Source: Batkoa obscura (Eukaryota > Entomophthoromycota > Entomophthoromycetes > Entomophthorales > Batkoaceae). From it: a stretch of DNA of 64,000 nucleotides. The stretch is taken from NCBI GenBank assembly GCA_030770535.1, contig JASVEC010000019.1, positions 806,001 to 870,000 of the forward strand. Direction: 5' to 3'. Below, one piece after another: positions 32,062 to 44,921 of the stretch. How positions within the stretch are numbered: the first letter of the stretch is position 1; the number at the start of each line of letters is the position of its first letter. A program made the translations under genes and the position numbers. The notes under the pieces are model-generated. The model worked only from the letters and a program-made list of their open reading frames with translations. It was not told where the DNA came from and made no database searches.

Positions 32062-33057
32062 ATGAATTACGAGAATGATATTGCTATGGCAATGGCTTTT
32101 CCATTCCCAATTTTCGGTAACAATGGGGTAAGCTCGGTTAATAAGATCAATAAGTTAAACTCCATTAAAGAAGATGATGTCAACAATGATCAGGATGAGG
32201 CCATTGATTTAAAAGAAGATGAAGAAGAAGAAGAAAAGGAAAAGGAAATAGGTATGACAAATAACCCAGTTGAAATCAATGACTTATTTAATAATATGTC
32301 ATTAAACAATAACAAATATGATAGTACAATTCCAGTTTCACGTAAAAGAGCCGATTCTGGTATCAGTTTAGGATCTGAAGATAACGGTGACATTCCAGCT
32401 TTAAACATTAACAAGTTCAATAATAGCAATAACAACAATTCAAGTTTATTAGACCAAGCAATTGATATGCTTGGGCTTATTATTAATGGAAACAAAACAA
32501 ACATAAATAATGATTCAGCAAAACCCCAAAGTAATGAAAAGGAGGAAGAAGTGATGGATATCTATAACACTTTATTAGATCTTAAGAGTACGATTCAACT
32601 ACCAGATGAAAATGAAATTATTACTAATATTAACAATCAAATTGTTCATTCCCCAACAGAAGATCAAGAGATCAAAGAGGAAACAATTAAAGAAACCATC
32701 TCATTAAGTGAAGCTATAAATCAATTCGAAAAAGATAACCAAAGTGTTTTTGATGATGATGACGATAATGCTACTTCCACTAGCTTGGCAAGCTTAAAAG
32801 AAGAAAATTATAAGGTATTATTTGATAGCTTGCTAGAATTAGATTCAACTGAATTAAATATCAACTCGCATGCATGGAATAGAACAAAAGAGTACATTGT
32901 TCGTTATTTAGGCAATTATACTGATTTTAGCAGATGGACTATGGATTCTTCAAATAAGTATATTGCTATCCCTGTTGTTGTTTCTTTTACTTTGGCTATC
33001 TTCTTTTTAAATTTATCTAAGTTTACTATTAATTCCTTGTTAAAGAAAAAAAAATGA
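32062..33057 (+). CDS. Acidic, low-complexity protein with C-terminal tail anchor
   Basis: Single-exon gene of 331 residues; family not recognised. The N-terminal two-thirds is Asn/Asp/Glu/Ser-rich with an EEEEEKEKE run and a SRKRADSGISLGSE patch that resembles a phosphorylation or degron-like site. After an acidic DDDDD run comes a better-ordered segment (YKVLFDSLLELDSTELNI to YLGNYTDFSRW). The chain ends in a single hydrophobic span (AIPVVVSFTLAIFFLNL, about residues 298-318) capped by LLKKKK. That layout predicts a tail-anchored protein facing the cytosol, on the ER or outer mitochondrial membrane. The basic tail would suit mitochondria or ER retention. Function is unknown. Confidence 0.7.
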   Translation: MNYENDIAMAMAFPFPIFGNNGVSSVNKINKLNSIKEDDVNNDQDEAIDLKEDEEEEEKEKEIGMTNNPVEINDLFNNMSLNNNKYDSTIPVSRKRADSGISLGSEDNGDIPALNINKFNNSNNNNSSLLDQAIDMLGLIINGNKTNINNDSAKPQSNEKEEEVMDIYNTLLDLKSTIQLPDENEIITNINNQIVHSPTEDQEIKEETIKETISLSEAINQFEKDNQSVFDDDDDNATSTSLASLKEENYKVLFDSLLELDSTELNINSHAWNRTKEYIVRYLGNYTDFSRWTMDSSNKYIAIPVVVSFTLAIFFLNLSKFTINSLLKKKK

Positions 33058-34248
33058 TTTTGTAAGTTATTTTTTTATTTATTGTTTACAAAATAAAGTT
33101 ATATTTATTATTACAAGTATAATTTAAGTTATGTTTTCAAGTTATTTTATGACTTGACATTGGCCAGTATAATTCAAATAAAAGATTCAAAGCTTAACTT
33201 CAATTTATTATCATGAAACATGTTATGAGTTTGTATTAAACACATATAAATAGATATTGGAAATATTTCTCAATAGTATAAATTAGTAAGTAAACTATCA
33301 ATTATTAGACGATATGAAAGCTGAAAACAGACCACTTTTTGCAACTTACAATTAATTATATATATTAAATTAATAGTTAATATGTATTTGTATTATGAAG
33401 GTGTTATGGTAGTAATCAAAAACTAGGCTGATGTTTAAAAACTAATAAAACTAGGGGCTAAAATATTATATTGGGAGTGTCTTTTTTGACTTCATTATTT
33501 TTTTCATTTTTTAAGCGCTATTTAAGTGGAAAATTTGTTAGTAAGATTCTTAAATACAAAAATACATCCCCATATTATTAAAGATTACACAAATGTAATA
33601 AATATAAAATTGATCAAATGGAAGATATAGATCAAAACCACAAACAATTAAATTAAAATAAGCTAGATAAAAAGCTCAATGTTAAACTAGAAAAAGAATT
33701 TAATTTAATAATAATCCTTATTTTAATTATTGTATTATTAATAACATGATACAATATATTAATAAGAATATATTCAAAATGGATAAAAACTTAAAATTCA
33801 ATAACCCCAAAATGAGCAATTGTTTTAAGTGTATTGGACTAGAGTATAAACTAAACCTAAGCCTCAAGCTTAAATGGGAAGTAAAAAATAGGGTGAAATA
33901 ATTAAGGTGAAATATAATTAATAAAGTCCAAAATTTGGGTTAAAACCAATTAAATCGAAAATATACTTTAGAAAAGTAATAATAAAATAAACAAACATTG
34001 GACAAAAAAATTATGAAGTATAAAAATAAAGTAGTAACTCTTTTTTTTTGATCTTAATACTATTTAATTGTTCTGATTACTAAAATAATCCTATTTATTT
34101 ATCAATTCTGACATTAAAGGGGAGACAAAAAGAGAACAATCTGGATATACGACTATTAATATAAATTTTATTTAAATCTTTTTTATTTATCAAACAGAAC
34201 ATTTATTTATATTTCATTTTTTTTTTTTTTGGAAAAAGCAAAAATAAT
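33058..34248. other. Intergenic with one MITE-A
   Basis: AT-rich; MITE-A at 33469-33574, then the bHLH gene promoter with a T-rich stretch just before the start. Nothing else seen. Confidence 0.4.
33469..33574 (-). mobile_element. MITE-A copy (inverted)
   Basis: Bounded TATTGGGAGTGTC and ACATCCCCATA, complete. Confidence 0.85.
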
Positions 34249-34995
34249 ATGAATAAATTAAATAATAAAGACAACAAGAATAGGAATTTATCATTACCTT
34301 CGATTACTCATTTGCTTGAACAACCCTCAAACGATTTTAATAATAGCAGTAATATAAACGATATTTCTATATGTGATAATATAAATAACATCAATAGTGT
34401 ACATAATAATAGTAGTAATAATTTGATACAATTTAATTCTAGTTTTAACAATCAGATCAACGACTTAAACTTTGCCAATTTAAAGCAATCCTCCTCTTCA
34501 TCGCTGACATATACTATAAATAATGATATAGTAAACCTATACAATAAAAATACTATCATAAACCAACCTCGGCAACCTTCATCAAATGTATTACTAAAAA
34601 ATCAATTTAACCAAAATGAGGAAGAAGATGATAAGGAAGATATTAATGGCATTAATTTAATCTATAACGATAGTTTATATACTAATAATCCAATCAGCGC
34701 TGTACTAGTCCATCCACATAACAAGATCCAAATGATTGAATACGAACAAAATTTTGATTTAGAGAAACAAGATGAGATGATCAAAGAGAGTCATAAACTT
34801 GCAGAAAGACAGCGACGAAAGCAAATGAAACAATTGTTTGAGAATTTACGTCAAGTATTACCTGCAAACAAGTTAAATAAGGCCTCAAAATGGGAGATTT
34901 TATCACAAGCGATCAACTACATTAATTCTTTAAAGTGCAAGAATGACCAAATGTATAATGAATTACAAAGGTTGAAATCAACCTCTTTTAGTTAG
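34249..34995 (+). CDS. bHLH transcription factor
   Basis: 248 residues, one exon. The first 175 residues are Asn/Ser-rich and disordered. The C-terminus is a clear basic helix-loop-helix: basic region HKLAERQRRKQMKQLFENLR (about residues 181-200) with the His/Glu/Arg triad (H-x3-ER-x-RR) expected for CACGTG-type E-box binding. A short loop (PANKLNKASKWE) and helix 2 (ILSQAINYINSLK) follow. The KASKWEIL start of helix 2 is common in early-diverging fungal bHLH proteins. The chain runs on as a brief coil (NDQMYNELQRL) without a full leucine zipper. Target genes cannot be told from the window. Confidence 0.88.
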   Translation: MNKLNNKDNKNRNLSLPSITHLLEQPSNDFNNSSNINDISICDNINNINSVHNNSSNNLIQFNSSFNNQINDLNFANLKQSSSSSLTYTINNDIVNLYNKNTIINQPRQPSSNVLLKNQFNQNEEEDDKEDINGINLIYNDSLYTNNPISAVLVHPHNKIQMIEYEQNFDLEKQDEMIKESHKLAERQRRKQMKQLFENLRQVLPANKLNKASKWEILSQAINYINSLKCKNDQMYNELQRLKSTSFS

Positions 34996-35788
34996 GATAG
35001 GTGGCGGTTTGTGGTATTTATTAAAGTATTTGTGTCTTCACTATTTTTAGCCCTCTTTTTAATTCTCAACCTACCTTTTTTTGTACCAATAAAAATTTAA
35101 ACTAATCACCTCTATTTTGTAAGGTATTATTACTTTTTTATTGACTTTCTTATAAGTATTATATTTATTCGTAATTAAATAACTTTTCAACCTTAACATT
35201 ATCCTTAAACCCAATTTTTAGTTTAACATGTTATTATTAGGCATATACTCAAATAATAAAAAAGGGTTAAAATAAAGTTTGATTTAATTATTAGCTTTTA
35301 CAACTTGTTTATTCTTTTAATGTAAAGCTAAAATATAATATAATTTGTTTTAAATTTGATTTCAATAGTGTTTCACTAAAAGAAAACTCCTTTTTATTTT
35401 TATTTTTATTTTTATTTTTAAAAAAAACCGATTTACTAAATAATTTATTGCAATTTCAACACTAGTAAGATCCCAACTTTGTCTATAAAATATTAAGTTA
35501 TAAAAGCTACTTATATAAATTTTAAAATTCAAAATATAAAATATAAAATAAGAGTAATAAAAAAGTATTTACTTTATTTTTGAAATAATAAATTATTTTT
35601 GTTCAAATTGTAGGTATAATATTTATAAATTTTAAGCTCAAAAGTGGACTAAAACTGAAATGGAAAAATACTTTCCCATATAGTTTTAAAATAAGCTTAC
35701 TATTGCATAATTTTATACCAATTAGTCCAATAATATACGTGAGAAAATAAAACAAAGGAATTTTAAGTAATCACTTTTTAAGTAAAGA
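34996..35788. other. Intergenic with (TTTTA)n
   Basis: AT-rich; holds the simple repeat at 35391-35420. Nothing else recognised. Confidence 0.4.
35391..35420. repeat. (TTTTTA)n simple repeat
   Basis: About five short T-rich units in tandem. Confidence 0.85.
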
Positions 35789-36308
35789 ATGAGTATTAGT
35801 AGAATTAAATACATAGAAATTCAGCAAGTGAAAGAACTAATACTGAGAAATAAAAACAATTTGAAGTAACAAAGCAATAATAGCTTAATTGTTTAGCTGT
35901 TTACTAACTTTTTCTTATAGCAAAGATTATCTGATAGTAGATGTAAGAGATAACGATTATATCGTAAGTAAGCAATTTTAAATGATAAAATAAAAACTAA
36001 AGTCAGGAAGGGAGGTCATATAAAAGGAAGTATAAATATGCCCTCGAATGAGTTTAGAAATGAGGTACAAAATTTCCATTCAAATAATAAAGGCATAAAA
36101 AAAAATCATTTTCCATTGTGCTTTATCTCAAGTAAGGGGTCCGAAATGTGCTACAATTTATTCCAATTATTTGGCTAGTCTAAATGATGACTTAAATCAA
36201 GATTCACAAATTTATATTTTAAGAGGTGGCTTTACATCTTGGCAATATTTATATGGTAACAATAGCGAATTAACAGAAGATTATAATAGTGAATTATGGA
36301 AAGAATAA
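35789..36308 (+). pseudogene. Second Cdc25/rhodanese-like phosphatase, frameshifted in a poly-A run
   Basis: Paralog of the 17.7 kb gene with the same three-exon plan: 35789-35865, 35921-35963 (43 nt, the same length as its paralog) and 36011-36308. Visible parts are YLIVDVRDNDYI, GGHIKGSINMPSNEF, the active-site loop FHCALSQVRGPK (CX5R with the usual His) and LRGGFTSW. The third exon is one base out of frame: the coding frame before the run of nine A at about 36097-36105 differs from the frame of the active-site loop after it. Everything else looks intact, so this is either a very recent null allele or a homopolymer sequencing error. It is tail-to-tail with the NDUFA9-type gene, 14 bp apart. 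Confidence 0.75.
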
Positions 36309-36322
36309 ATTAAATTAAATTT

Positions 36323-37677
36323 TTATTTTTGTTTTTTCTTTTTATCATTGTTATTATCTAACATGTAATATTCCAATTGCTTCTCAAGGTTAGGGGCGTT
36401 CTCTCTTTTGCCAGCAACTTCCTTCTTTAAACTAATAATACGCTCAAACTCATTATTTAAATCTTGGGAATCCATTTTATGAGTTCTTTTATTTGGAGTA
36501 TATAATAGTTTTTTATTGCTATTGTTGATATAAGTAGGTATTATTTTTTCAATATTCGTACCATTTAAACCGATATCACTCAAAGATAATTGCTCATTAT
36601 TAACAATATTATCAAATTTTAACAATTCAACTTGCTCTCTTGTTAATGAAAACAAACTAGGGGGCAATTTTTCTAAAAAATAAGCTTGCAATTTGGCTAC
36701 TTCCCATGGCAATGAAATAATCCCTCGTTTTAATTGACTATATTTCAATACAAGCTCCATAATTTGCTTATAGGTGTAAACTAAATATATAAATTAACTA
36801 TAGAATAATATAAATAATAAAGCTACCATTTGGTCCTCCAACTTCAAATAATTTGCCATTAAAGGAATCATTGTTGGATAATATTTGAATAGCCTTTGCT
36901 AAATCCCAAACATAAATTGGCTGAAATTTCGTTAATCCGCCACCAAAAACAGGTAAAAAAGGTAAATACTTTCCGATTTTTGCAAATCTCTATATAATTT
37001 GAAAGAATTAAGTTACTACTGAAATTAAGTAAATAGCAGTAATTACATTAATGAAATCGTCTTCGGGTCCAATAACTAAACTAGGTCTCACAATAATAGT
37101 ATTTGGATTATGTTTCTTGACTGCTACCTCACCTAAACCTAATTTGTTTTTAGTAAATAATAAGATAAATAATTAAATATTATACCCTTAGTTCTAGAAT
37201 AAACAATAGAAGATTCAGGGTTGGCACCAATAGCAGAAATGTGAATTAGTTTTGAACCATTTGACTGAGTGATTTTAGCCAAGTTTTCAGCACCATTGAT
37301 ATGAATGTTAGTAGAATTTGTTTCATTTTGATTCATGACTCCCACTAAATTGATAACAACATTAGCATCTTTACATAAATGTTCCATTTGGTCATAATTA
37401 GTAATATCTCCCTGTTGAGTAGATAATACTTGGTTCCCTAGCTGTTTAATTTTGGGATTTTCTTTCCCAGATTTACTTATAGGTTGAATCTTTACAAATG
37501 GGTCTTGGATCAAGGACTTAATCACATAGTTTCCTGTCATAATAATTAGTTTACTTTATATATTTAACTATTATAAAGTATACCAATGAAGCCAGAGCCG
37601 CCTAAAATAGTTACTTTTGTAGAAGTGTTAAGATATCTTTTTGAATGATTTAATAAATGCTTGGTATTTAACAACAT
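36323..37677 (-). CDS. NDUFA9-type atypical SDR (mitochondrial complex I 39-kDa family)
   Basis: Predicted 384 residues in five exons on the minus strand: 37584-37677, 37186-37533, 37047-37138, 36827-36989, 36323-36780. A basic, hydroxylated leader (MLLNTKHLLNHSKRYLNTST) suggests mitochondrial import. The nucleotide-binding motif GGSGFIG follows, then DANVVINLVGV, ISAIGANPES with YSRTK (YxxxK) and IVRPSLVIGPED. The GGP...VYTYKQIMELV join across the last intron fixes the acceptor at 36781. The C-terminal EQVELLKFDNIV and IEKIIPTYI are typical of the NDUFA9 family, which binds NADPH structurally in complex I. A ubiquinone-synthesis role has been proposed for relatives, so that remains an alternative. 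The Lys-rich C-terminal tail is unusual. Confidence 0.8.
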
Positions 37678-38024
37678 GTTTAGTTTTGATAAATAGTTAA
37701 TAGAGCTTTTTGTATTTGGCAACTGTAGTTTTTTATATTCAGCTACGTCACTTAACCATCACGCATCTTTGGCAAAATCGTCGATTTTATGCAAAAAATT
37801 ACCTTTCTCATTTTACTAAACTGGAATTAAAAATATAATTGGCTGAATAAGGGGTAGCTTATACTTCTTTACCCATTTAGTACTAAAATGCAATTCCATA
37901 AAATTTATGCTTCACACAAATTTGTACACTAAAATAAAATAAGCAAAATTAGATATTGAATGCGTAGCAAGTTTTAAAATCTTTCTTTGATAAAGTAAGA
38001 AAAATAACATTATCTTAAAATTTA

Positions 38025-39833
38025 ATGAAGAGAAGAGAGGCCTGCGTAAGTTGCTATAAAAGAAAGCAAAAATGTAATAAACAGAAGCCATGCTTAAGAT
38101 GCCATGAGTTAGGAATTGATTGTTATTATGAAATAGAAAAAGAAAAAGAAAAACAAAAACAAAAGGTTGAAGAAAATGATAAAGGAAAAAGCACTTCATT
38201 AACTAGATACAGAAAAGACTTTACAAAATCAAGATTAGTAGACAAGTACAGCAAGTTATTAGGATTATTCAAAAAAGTATATGGAATTAATCAAGATATT
38301 AGAGAAGATGTTTTGTTTGGATTTTTAACAAAACAAATGAACCATTCTTTCCTTTATCAGCAAAAAAGCTTTTTAACTCTTGTGAATTTAAATTCAAATC
38401 AATTATTAAAAGGTAGAGTATATAAAAATGTTTAGTTATTATTAATAATATTAATATTTAGAACTTGAACCTAAATTAATTGAAACATTTTTTACTTTTA
38501 ATAATAAAATCCAATTATTGATATCTCCTGAAAAAAAAAGCCATATATTGGTTTCTAACAATGAGCATGATATTGCTCTTAAATATGCAATATGTTGCTA
38601 TACTTACCAAACTTACCGTTATTTAAGTAATTTGTCGCCAGTCAAATTAAATCAAATACCATTTTATATCAAAGCGAAAACATTGATAAATTCATTAATT
38701 CAAAAGCCCAGTATTCAACTGCTTCAATGTAGTTTATTGTTATCGCAACAGGAATATGGGTTCGATTGTAAATATAAAGCATTAATGTCTTCAAGTAAAT
38801 TTATTATATATTATTATTATTATTATGATTTAATTTTTGTTTAGTGTTTGCTACAAAGTAATATTATTTTAATTAATTAATGTGATTTAACAGTATCAGG
38901 TTATACCAAATTTTAGGATTGAACTCTAAACTTGAAACAAAAGATATTAAAAGTGAAGAACTAGCAGAAAAATATCGAATAAGTTTATTCTGTATTAATC
39001 AGGATTTGTTAGCCTCTTTTCCTTCTGCAAAACCTTCTATTATACCGTTTAAAAAGGATACGCTATCAGAAGACAAATACGGTTTCAATATAAATGAAAA
39101 CTTAATTGAACCTTACAAAATTGTAATATAAATTTATTACGTTTTTATAAATTAAAATTAAATTTTTTATTAGACAGTTTTAGAAGCACAAACCAAATTA
39201 ACCAAAACGTTCAATTATTTAGTAGGGATTGATTATGATATAAAATGGAACAATATACGACTTAAAAACAGGGAAATCGATGAAAAGGAGTATGAAATGA
39301 CATTAGACCAGTTTGACAAAGAAACAAACCTTCTGGGGACATTTGTTTTTTTATCTTTTAAAATGAAGGAGATTTTAGATACTAGAATTGACTTGATTCA
39401 GCACCCCTTTCTACTAACCTATGTAAGTATCTTTTATTTTTATAGAAGTGTGTTGCTACAAATCAAAATATATCAGGTCAAGTTGCATCAGACAAGAAAT
39501 ATAAAGGATTTATTTTATTACACAGAATATAGCAATGAAGCCAAAAAAATAGCTAAAGAAACGTATATCAACAATGAGTTACTAGAAAAAAAACTCAAAG
39601 TTAATTTAAAGGATAAATTTAATGACATTTTTTATATATTACACTTTGGACATATTATCAATTTAGAATACCTTACACTGCCATTTAGTTCGGAAGCTTG
39701 CTCTGTTTCTAATCATTTTAGTTGCAAAATCATTGAGAAGATTCAAGGATTAGCTAAGTATTGGCCGATATATACTAATTTCATGGCAAAAGCAAAGGGT
39801 TGTAATAGCGGATCCGGGGTTTTAAAGAAATAA
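38025..39833 (+). CDS. Zn2Cys6 transcription factor, paralog TF2
   Basis: Predicted 538 residues in five exons: 38025-38412, 38462-38794, 38845-38857, 38900-39122, 39174-39833. The zinc cluster is complete (Cys 7, 10, 17, 23, 26, 33), followed by a Glu/Lys helix and a conserved RYRKDFTKSRLVDKY linker. The middle region begins ELEPKLIETFFTFNNKIQLL and continues through LYQILGLN, the fungal-TF motif in which the usual His is Asn. Exon 3 is 13 nt and exon 2 is 333 nt, as in TF3 and TF4; exon 4 is 223 nt, one codon shorter. First member of the tandem array and the most diverged of the three. Its regulatory targets are unknown. Confidence 0.88.
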
Positions 39834-40316
39834 ATATTATTGATAGAGCTACTCTTTTATGGACTGTATAATTTTTTTAATTAATTTCATTTATTTTTGC
39901 AATGGCTAATATTTTAGGATACCAGGACTAAAGTTGTATAAAAGTGTTAATGTTTGTATCAAATTTTATTTATGTTATAAAAAACCAACACTATAAACTT
40001 GAAGAGGGTAATGTATTTAAAAATAATTAATTACAAGCGAAAAATTAAATATTGATAGGTTTAAAAGTTACTAAAGGCTAAACTAAAAAGTTTTATTTAT
40101 GTTAAAAATTATTTATGGCTAAATCAACAATAAATTTTGATATAATTATAACAAAAGTGTTTTCTAATTCTAAGATTAGTAAAATCCTTAATTGGTAAAT
40201 CTAGGATAATTACTATATAAGGATGTATTTTTGCGTTTAAGGATTTTGTTAACAATCTTTACTCAAACAGTGCTTAAAAGATGGAAAAAGTAATGAAACC
40301 AAAATATCGCCATATC
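39834..40316. other. Intergenic with MITE-A at the edge of a pseudogene
   Basis: AT-rich, ending in MITE-A 40216-40314. No gene seen. Confidence 0.45.
40216..40314 (+). mobile_element. MITE-A copy
   Basis: Left TATAAGGATGTATTTTTG, right ATATCGCCATA. It abuts the 3' end of the old-yellow-enzyme pseudogene. Confidence 0.75.
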
Positions 40317-41340
<1,024 letters not shown>

Positions 41341-42421
41341 ATATTTTAAGATTTGATGGCTTCTATAAATTTATACTATATTACACTGACTGTAACTTTC
41401 AATATAGCATAAATTATATTGTTGTTGATTTAAATATGGTGATGTGTTTTTATATTTAAGAATTTTACTAACAATTTTTCCGCTCAAATAGTGTTTAAAA
41501 GATGGAAAAAGTGATGAAGCAAAAAAAAAACATCCCCATATACTATCAATCTATATTGTATTCATCAACGATCCACTTAATCAAATAGCCGTGCTATCTA
41601 GACACAACAACTTAACCTTTACTGATTATTATATTATATCTCAAATACTTTATGCTCTTTTCTATCAGCATACATTTTTTGGCTTTTCCTTAGTGTTGTT
41701 ATAACATTATAAAGAGTTCGGGTATGGCGTTTGGATGGTTTATTTCTTTAAGAATACTGATTTTTTGAAGCAGAAAGCTTCTTTAAAGTAAATAACAATA
41801 AACTAGTATTACTTTTTTCAAGCTAATATGAAATAGCATATCTACAAAAGCCATTATAAGTTATGTGACCGACATAAGTGCAAAAAAAAACAGTGTGTAG
41901 GTTATGTAAGGAACATTTGAACTAAATAAATAGCCTCGTACTTTTATGCCTTTAAGAGTTCTTCGAAAATAGTAGCTTCTATAAGGAAATCAACAGTCAA
42001 TATAATATTAAGATATTATGCAGGTAAAAGTTTAATCGTTGTCTTTCGGTTTTATTTCTTAAGCCAGAGTATTAAGTTTTACACCCCAAACTAAATTTAA
42101 TTGTCTATGGAGTAAGAGGAAAATAACAAACTGTACTTTTTAATATTGGATCGTTTCAAAAAGACGTTTATTATCCTCAACGAAATGATCGAATACAATC
42201 GTCTTGTTAGAAGAGATACTTCACATTTATGTGAGTAATGAAGTAGTTAATAGATCAAGAGAACCCTTCGCCTTGAGTAGTTGAATTTTTTATTTAAAAT
42301 ACAAATGTAATAAATAGATAGAGATTTTCTTTATTTCCAACTTAACTTAGATCAATAGTTAAAGTTAAGTTAAGTTAGAAGTTTAAATACAACATAAGTT
42401 TCTGATATTCCAGAATCTTCA
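41341..42421. other. Intergenic with MITE-A and possible Zn2Cys6 remnant
   Basis: MITE-A at 41435-41540. At about 41875-41940 (+) the coding of KLCDRHKC and, one frame over, CRLCKEHLN recalls the zinc-cluster region of TF2-TF4, but it is too broken to call firmly. Confidence 0.35.
41435..41540 (+). mobile_element. MITE-A copy
   Basis: Left TATGGTGATGTGTTTTTA, right AACATCCCCATA, complete. Confidence 0.85.
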
Positions 42422-42426
42422 TCATG

Positions 42427-43600
42427 ATCCTTTTGAAATCTTCATTCCATTAGGCAATATACGATCAATGTGAGTAAGTCTCCAAGCTTCTAAATGATAA
42501 GATCTATGTCTTAAGGTTTCGCGGATAGCAGAATTTAAATTTGAGAATTTATCAATATCCTCTTTACTTAGTAATGGACTCCCAGTTGCATCCTTTTCTA
42601 CATGTTCAGTTATTCTTTTTTGTTCTTCACGTAAAATTGCAAAGTTTTCAGGATGTGCTAACAAATCAGTAATAAGGAGACTAGAGCTTCTAGTGGTAGT
42701 AGAAATAGAAGCAAAGCCAAGAACCATAATAGCTTGTGAAATTTGACTAATATTATGCCCTTTGTCACTCAATGTATCTACAAGTCCTTTTGCCTCAACT
42801 TCCTCCCCACCCTTAATCTTTTGTCTTCTATTTTGAATATGCTTTTCAATTCTAGAGTAGATAAATTCTCTTTCACTGACAGATGGGTTTCCATACTTGA
42901 TTTTGTAATTGACAATATAACTTCCAATGAAAGGAACTAAATGCCAAAGCAATCCTTTTCTTAAACACTTATCTATCTTATTGGCATAGTCACGTAGCAA
43001 AAAGATTAAATCTTTATCCTTTGATAATTCAGGACCAAGTAGAAGAACAGCAACGGAATTTGCAATTACATTCGAAAAAAAGTATTCAATATTAATACCT
43101 TCTGGACCGGTTCCTTCACCTATTTCTTCTTGAATAACTCTGTTCATGGTTTTTAAAACTTCTGGAAGCATGGTTTTTAGCATGGGTGTGATTTCTTCTT
43201 TGACAATTGCAACGTTATCTAATATTTGATCTGGTTTGCCTGGAGAATCCTTTCCCTCTCCAAGTACTTCACTAATAAAAAATATCTTATCTCTGCCTTC
43301 AACAATACCCATATCATGGGCCTTAGCTAAGTACTCAGAAGCTTTGTTAGTGAATACAAATATTTTCTTCCCTAAAAAGTTGACTCCAAATATATCCCCA
43401 TATTTTTTTTGACATTCTAATAGAAATCTTCTAGGATTGTTTCTCAACTGTAAAGTATGGCCGATAATTGGAAGATGAGGTACCATCGGAGGCTCATCCT
43501 TTGTGGAATAAACATTATAGGCAGTATATGCTACCCAAAGTAGAAGAGAATAAATGATGAATTTATCTAAAGATAAATAATCCTTCAAATTTAAGTAACT
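42427..43600 (-). pseudogene. Truncated cytochrome P450 copy (no heme-binding end)
   Basis: An open frame of about 388 codons, nearly identical in DNA to the first three-quarters of the intact P450 gene at 54467-55999 but inverted. Similarity begins abruptly at about codon 4-6 of that gene and stops abruptly after the codons for MKISKGS, at GGATC. It keeps the N-terminal membrane anchor, the PPMVPHLPIIGHT hinge, the I-helix region and ExxR (RETLR) but lacks the PERF-like region and the heme Cys loop, so it cannot bind heme. The original ATG and upstream sequence are also absent. The few differences imply a very recent partial duplication. Confidence 0.85.
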
Positions 43601-44921
43601 TATTATTTGTAAATTTTACAGTAAGTTCGAAGTAAAACCAGTCTTTTCGTATACTTTTTGTATTTTTTAAATCGTTTATCATAATTTTCAGAATGATTTA
43701 AATCTTACTATTACTTATTAGCTTAAATAATTTAACATAATACTTTATGTTCTTTAAACTATTCTCAATTTTAAATAAAAAAAGTGCTTTAATTGTAAAT
43801 TTTAGCTAAATCAAGTTTAAAATTTATTACTGCAAATTAGTTATTAAAAATTAGTTACATAAAAATAGTTTAGCTGTAACCTCAGTTCATTAACCTGTGT
43901 ACAGAGCTTTTCACCACACTTCAACAGAGATTTTAATGAATTTAACTTGAATTGGCGTATATTAACATTATTGTAAGACTTTAAACAATTATTATACTTG
44001 CAGTAAAAGTTTAAAGATATAAAACTTCATTTCAATACAAATTTTCTCACATTGTATAAGGATCACTTTATTTAGTCTAAATTCAATTAAGTTGTCTTTT
44101 TACTTTAATAAATCTTTTATTTTATACAATCTGACTTTTATATTAAAAGTAAATTAAACAAAAAGTGTATAGGGATCCTTCTCTCACTTTTTCCATCTTT
44201 CAAGCGCTATTTGGGTGGATAACTGTTAGTAAAATTTTTAGACAAAAAAACATATCTCCATATATTAATATGAATATTAAGAACAATATAGTACAATTTG
44301 CTTTTTAACGAAAGTTTAGTCATAAAACTACTTAAGTCCTATATTTTATAAAATAGTAAAATAACAAATAATGAAGTACAGTTTCATATTTGATATGCTT
44401 ATTTAAATTTTTTCAATAATTTTTATAGAAAATTTTCAATTCATTATACATAATAATACAGATTATAAAATTCTTTCAGTTAAAATACTATAATCAAGAA
44501 ATTGTCTTTTTATATTTATAGTTATTGATAGTATTTTTTAATTTATATTTCTAAGGCATAAGTAATTAAATTAGTATTTACTTAAATACTTGCTTTTAAA
44601 ATAACTCAATGCATTATTATTTTAAAGTGCTATGCTTTTATAAGTAGCTCTTTAATCTGTTTCAAGGTTTTAACAAAAATAAAGACAAATACATTTTTTA
44701 ATACAATTTATTTGCTCTATTTGTGATATTTTTGCCTTTTAGATATTAAAATTTGTAAAAAATAGTGACGAATTATTTCCTAATATAATTATAGTGTAGG
44801 CTAAACTGACAAAAAAAGCTATACTTGTTTAGCCAATAACTTCAAACCATTATAAAAAACCTCATTTTTAAACGGTATTGAAATTACCAGATGAATCATT
44901 TTTTATCCTTTATAAAATTTA
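43601..44921. other. Intergenic upstream of TF3
   Basis: AT-rich; one worn MITE-A at 44168-44262. No gene seen. Confidence 0.4.
44168..44262 (-). mobile_element. MITE-A copy (inverted, worn)
   Basis: Core TTTCAAGCGCTATTTGGGTGG and right end CATATCTCCATA retained; left end drifted (TATAGGGATCC). Confidence 0.65.

Noticed and set aside
33150-33170. GACATTGGCC resembling the PGHWP coding end of the secreted-peptide gene
   Set aside because: Only ten bases match and no leader or upstream similarity is present.
42420-42432. GGATC at the P450 copy breakpoint as a cloning chimera
   Set aside because: Possible in principle, but the other breakpoint lacks such a site and the copies differ slightly, so a real duplication is likelier.
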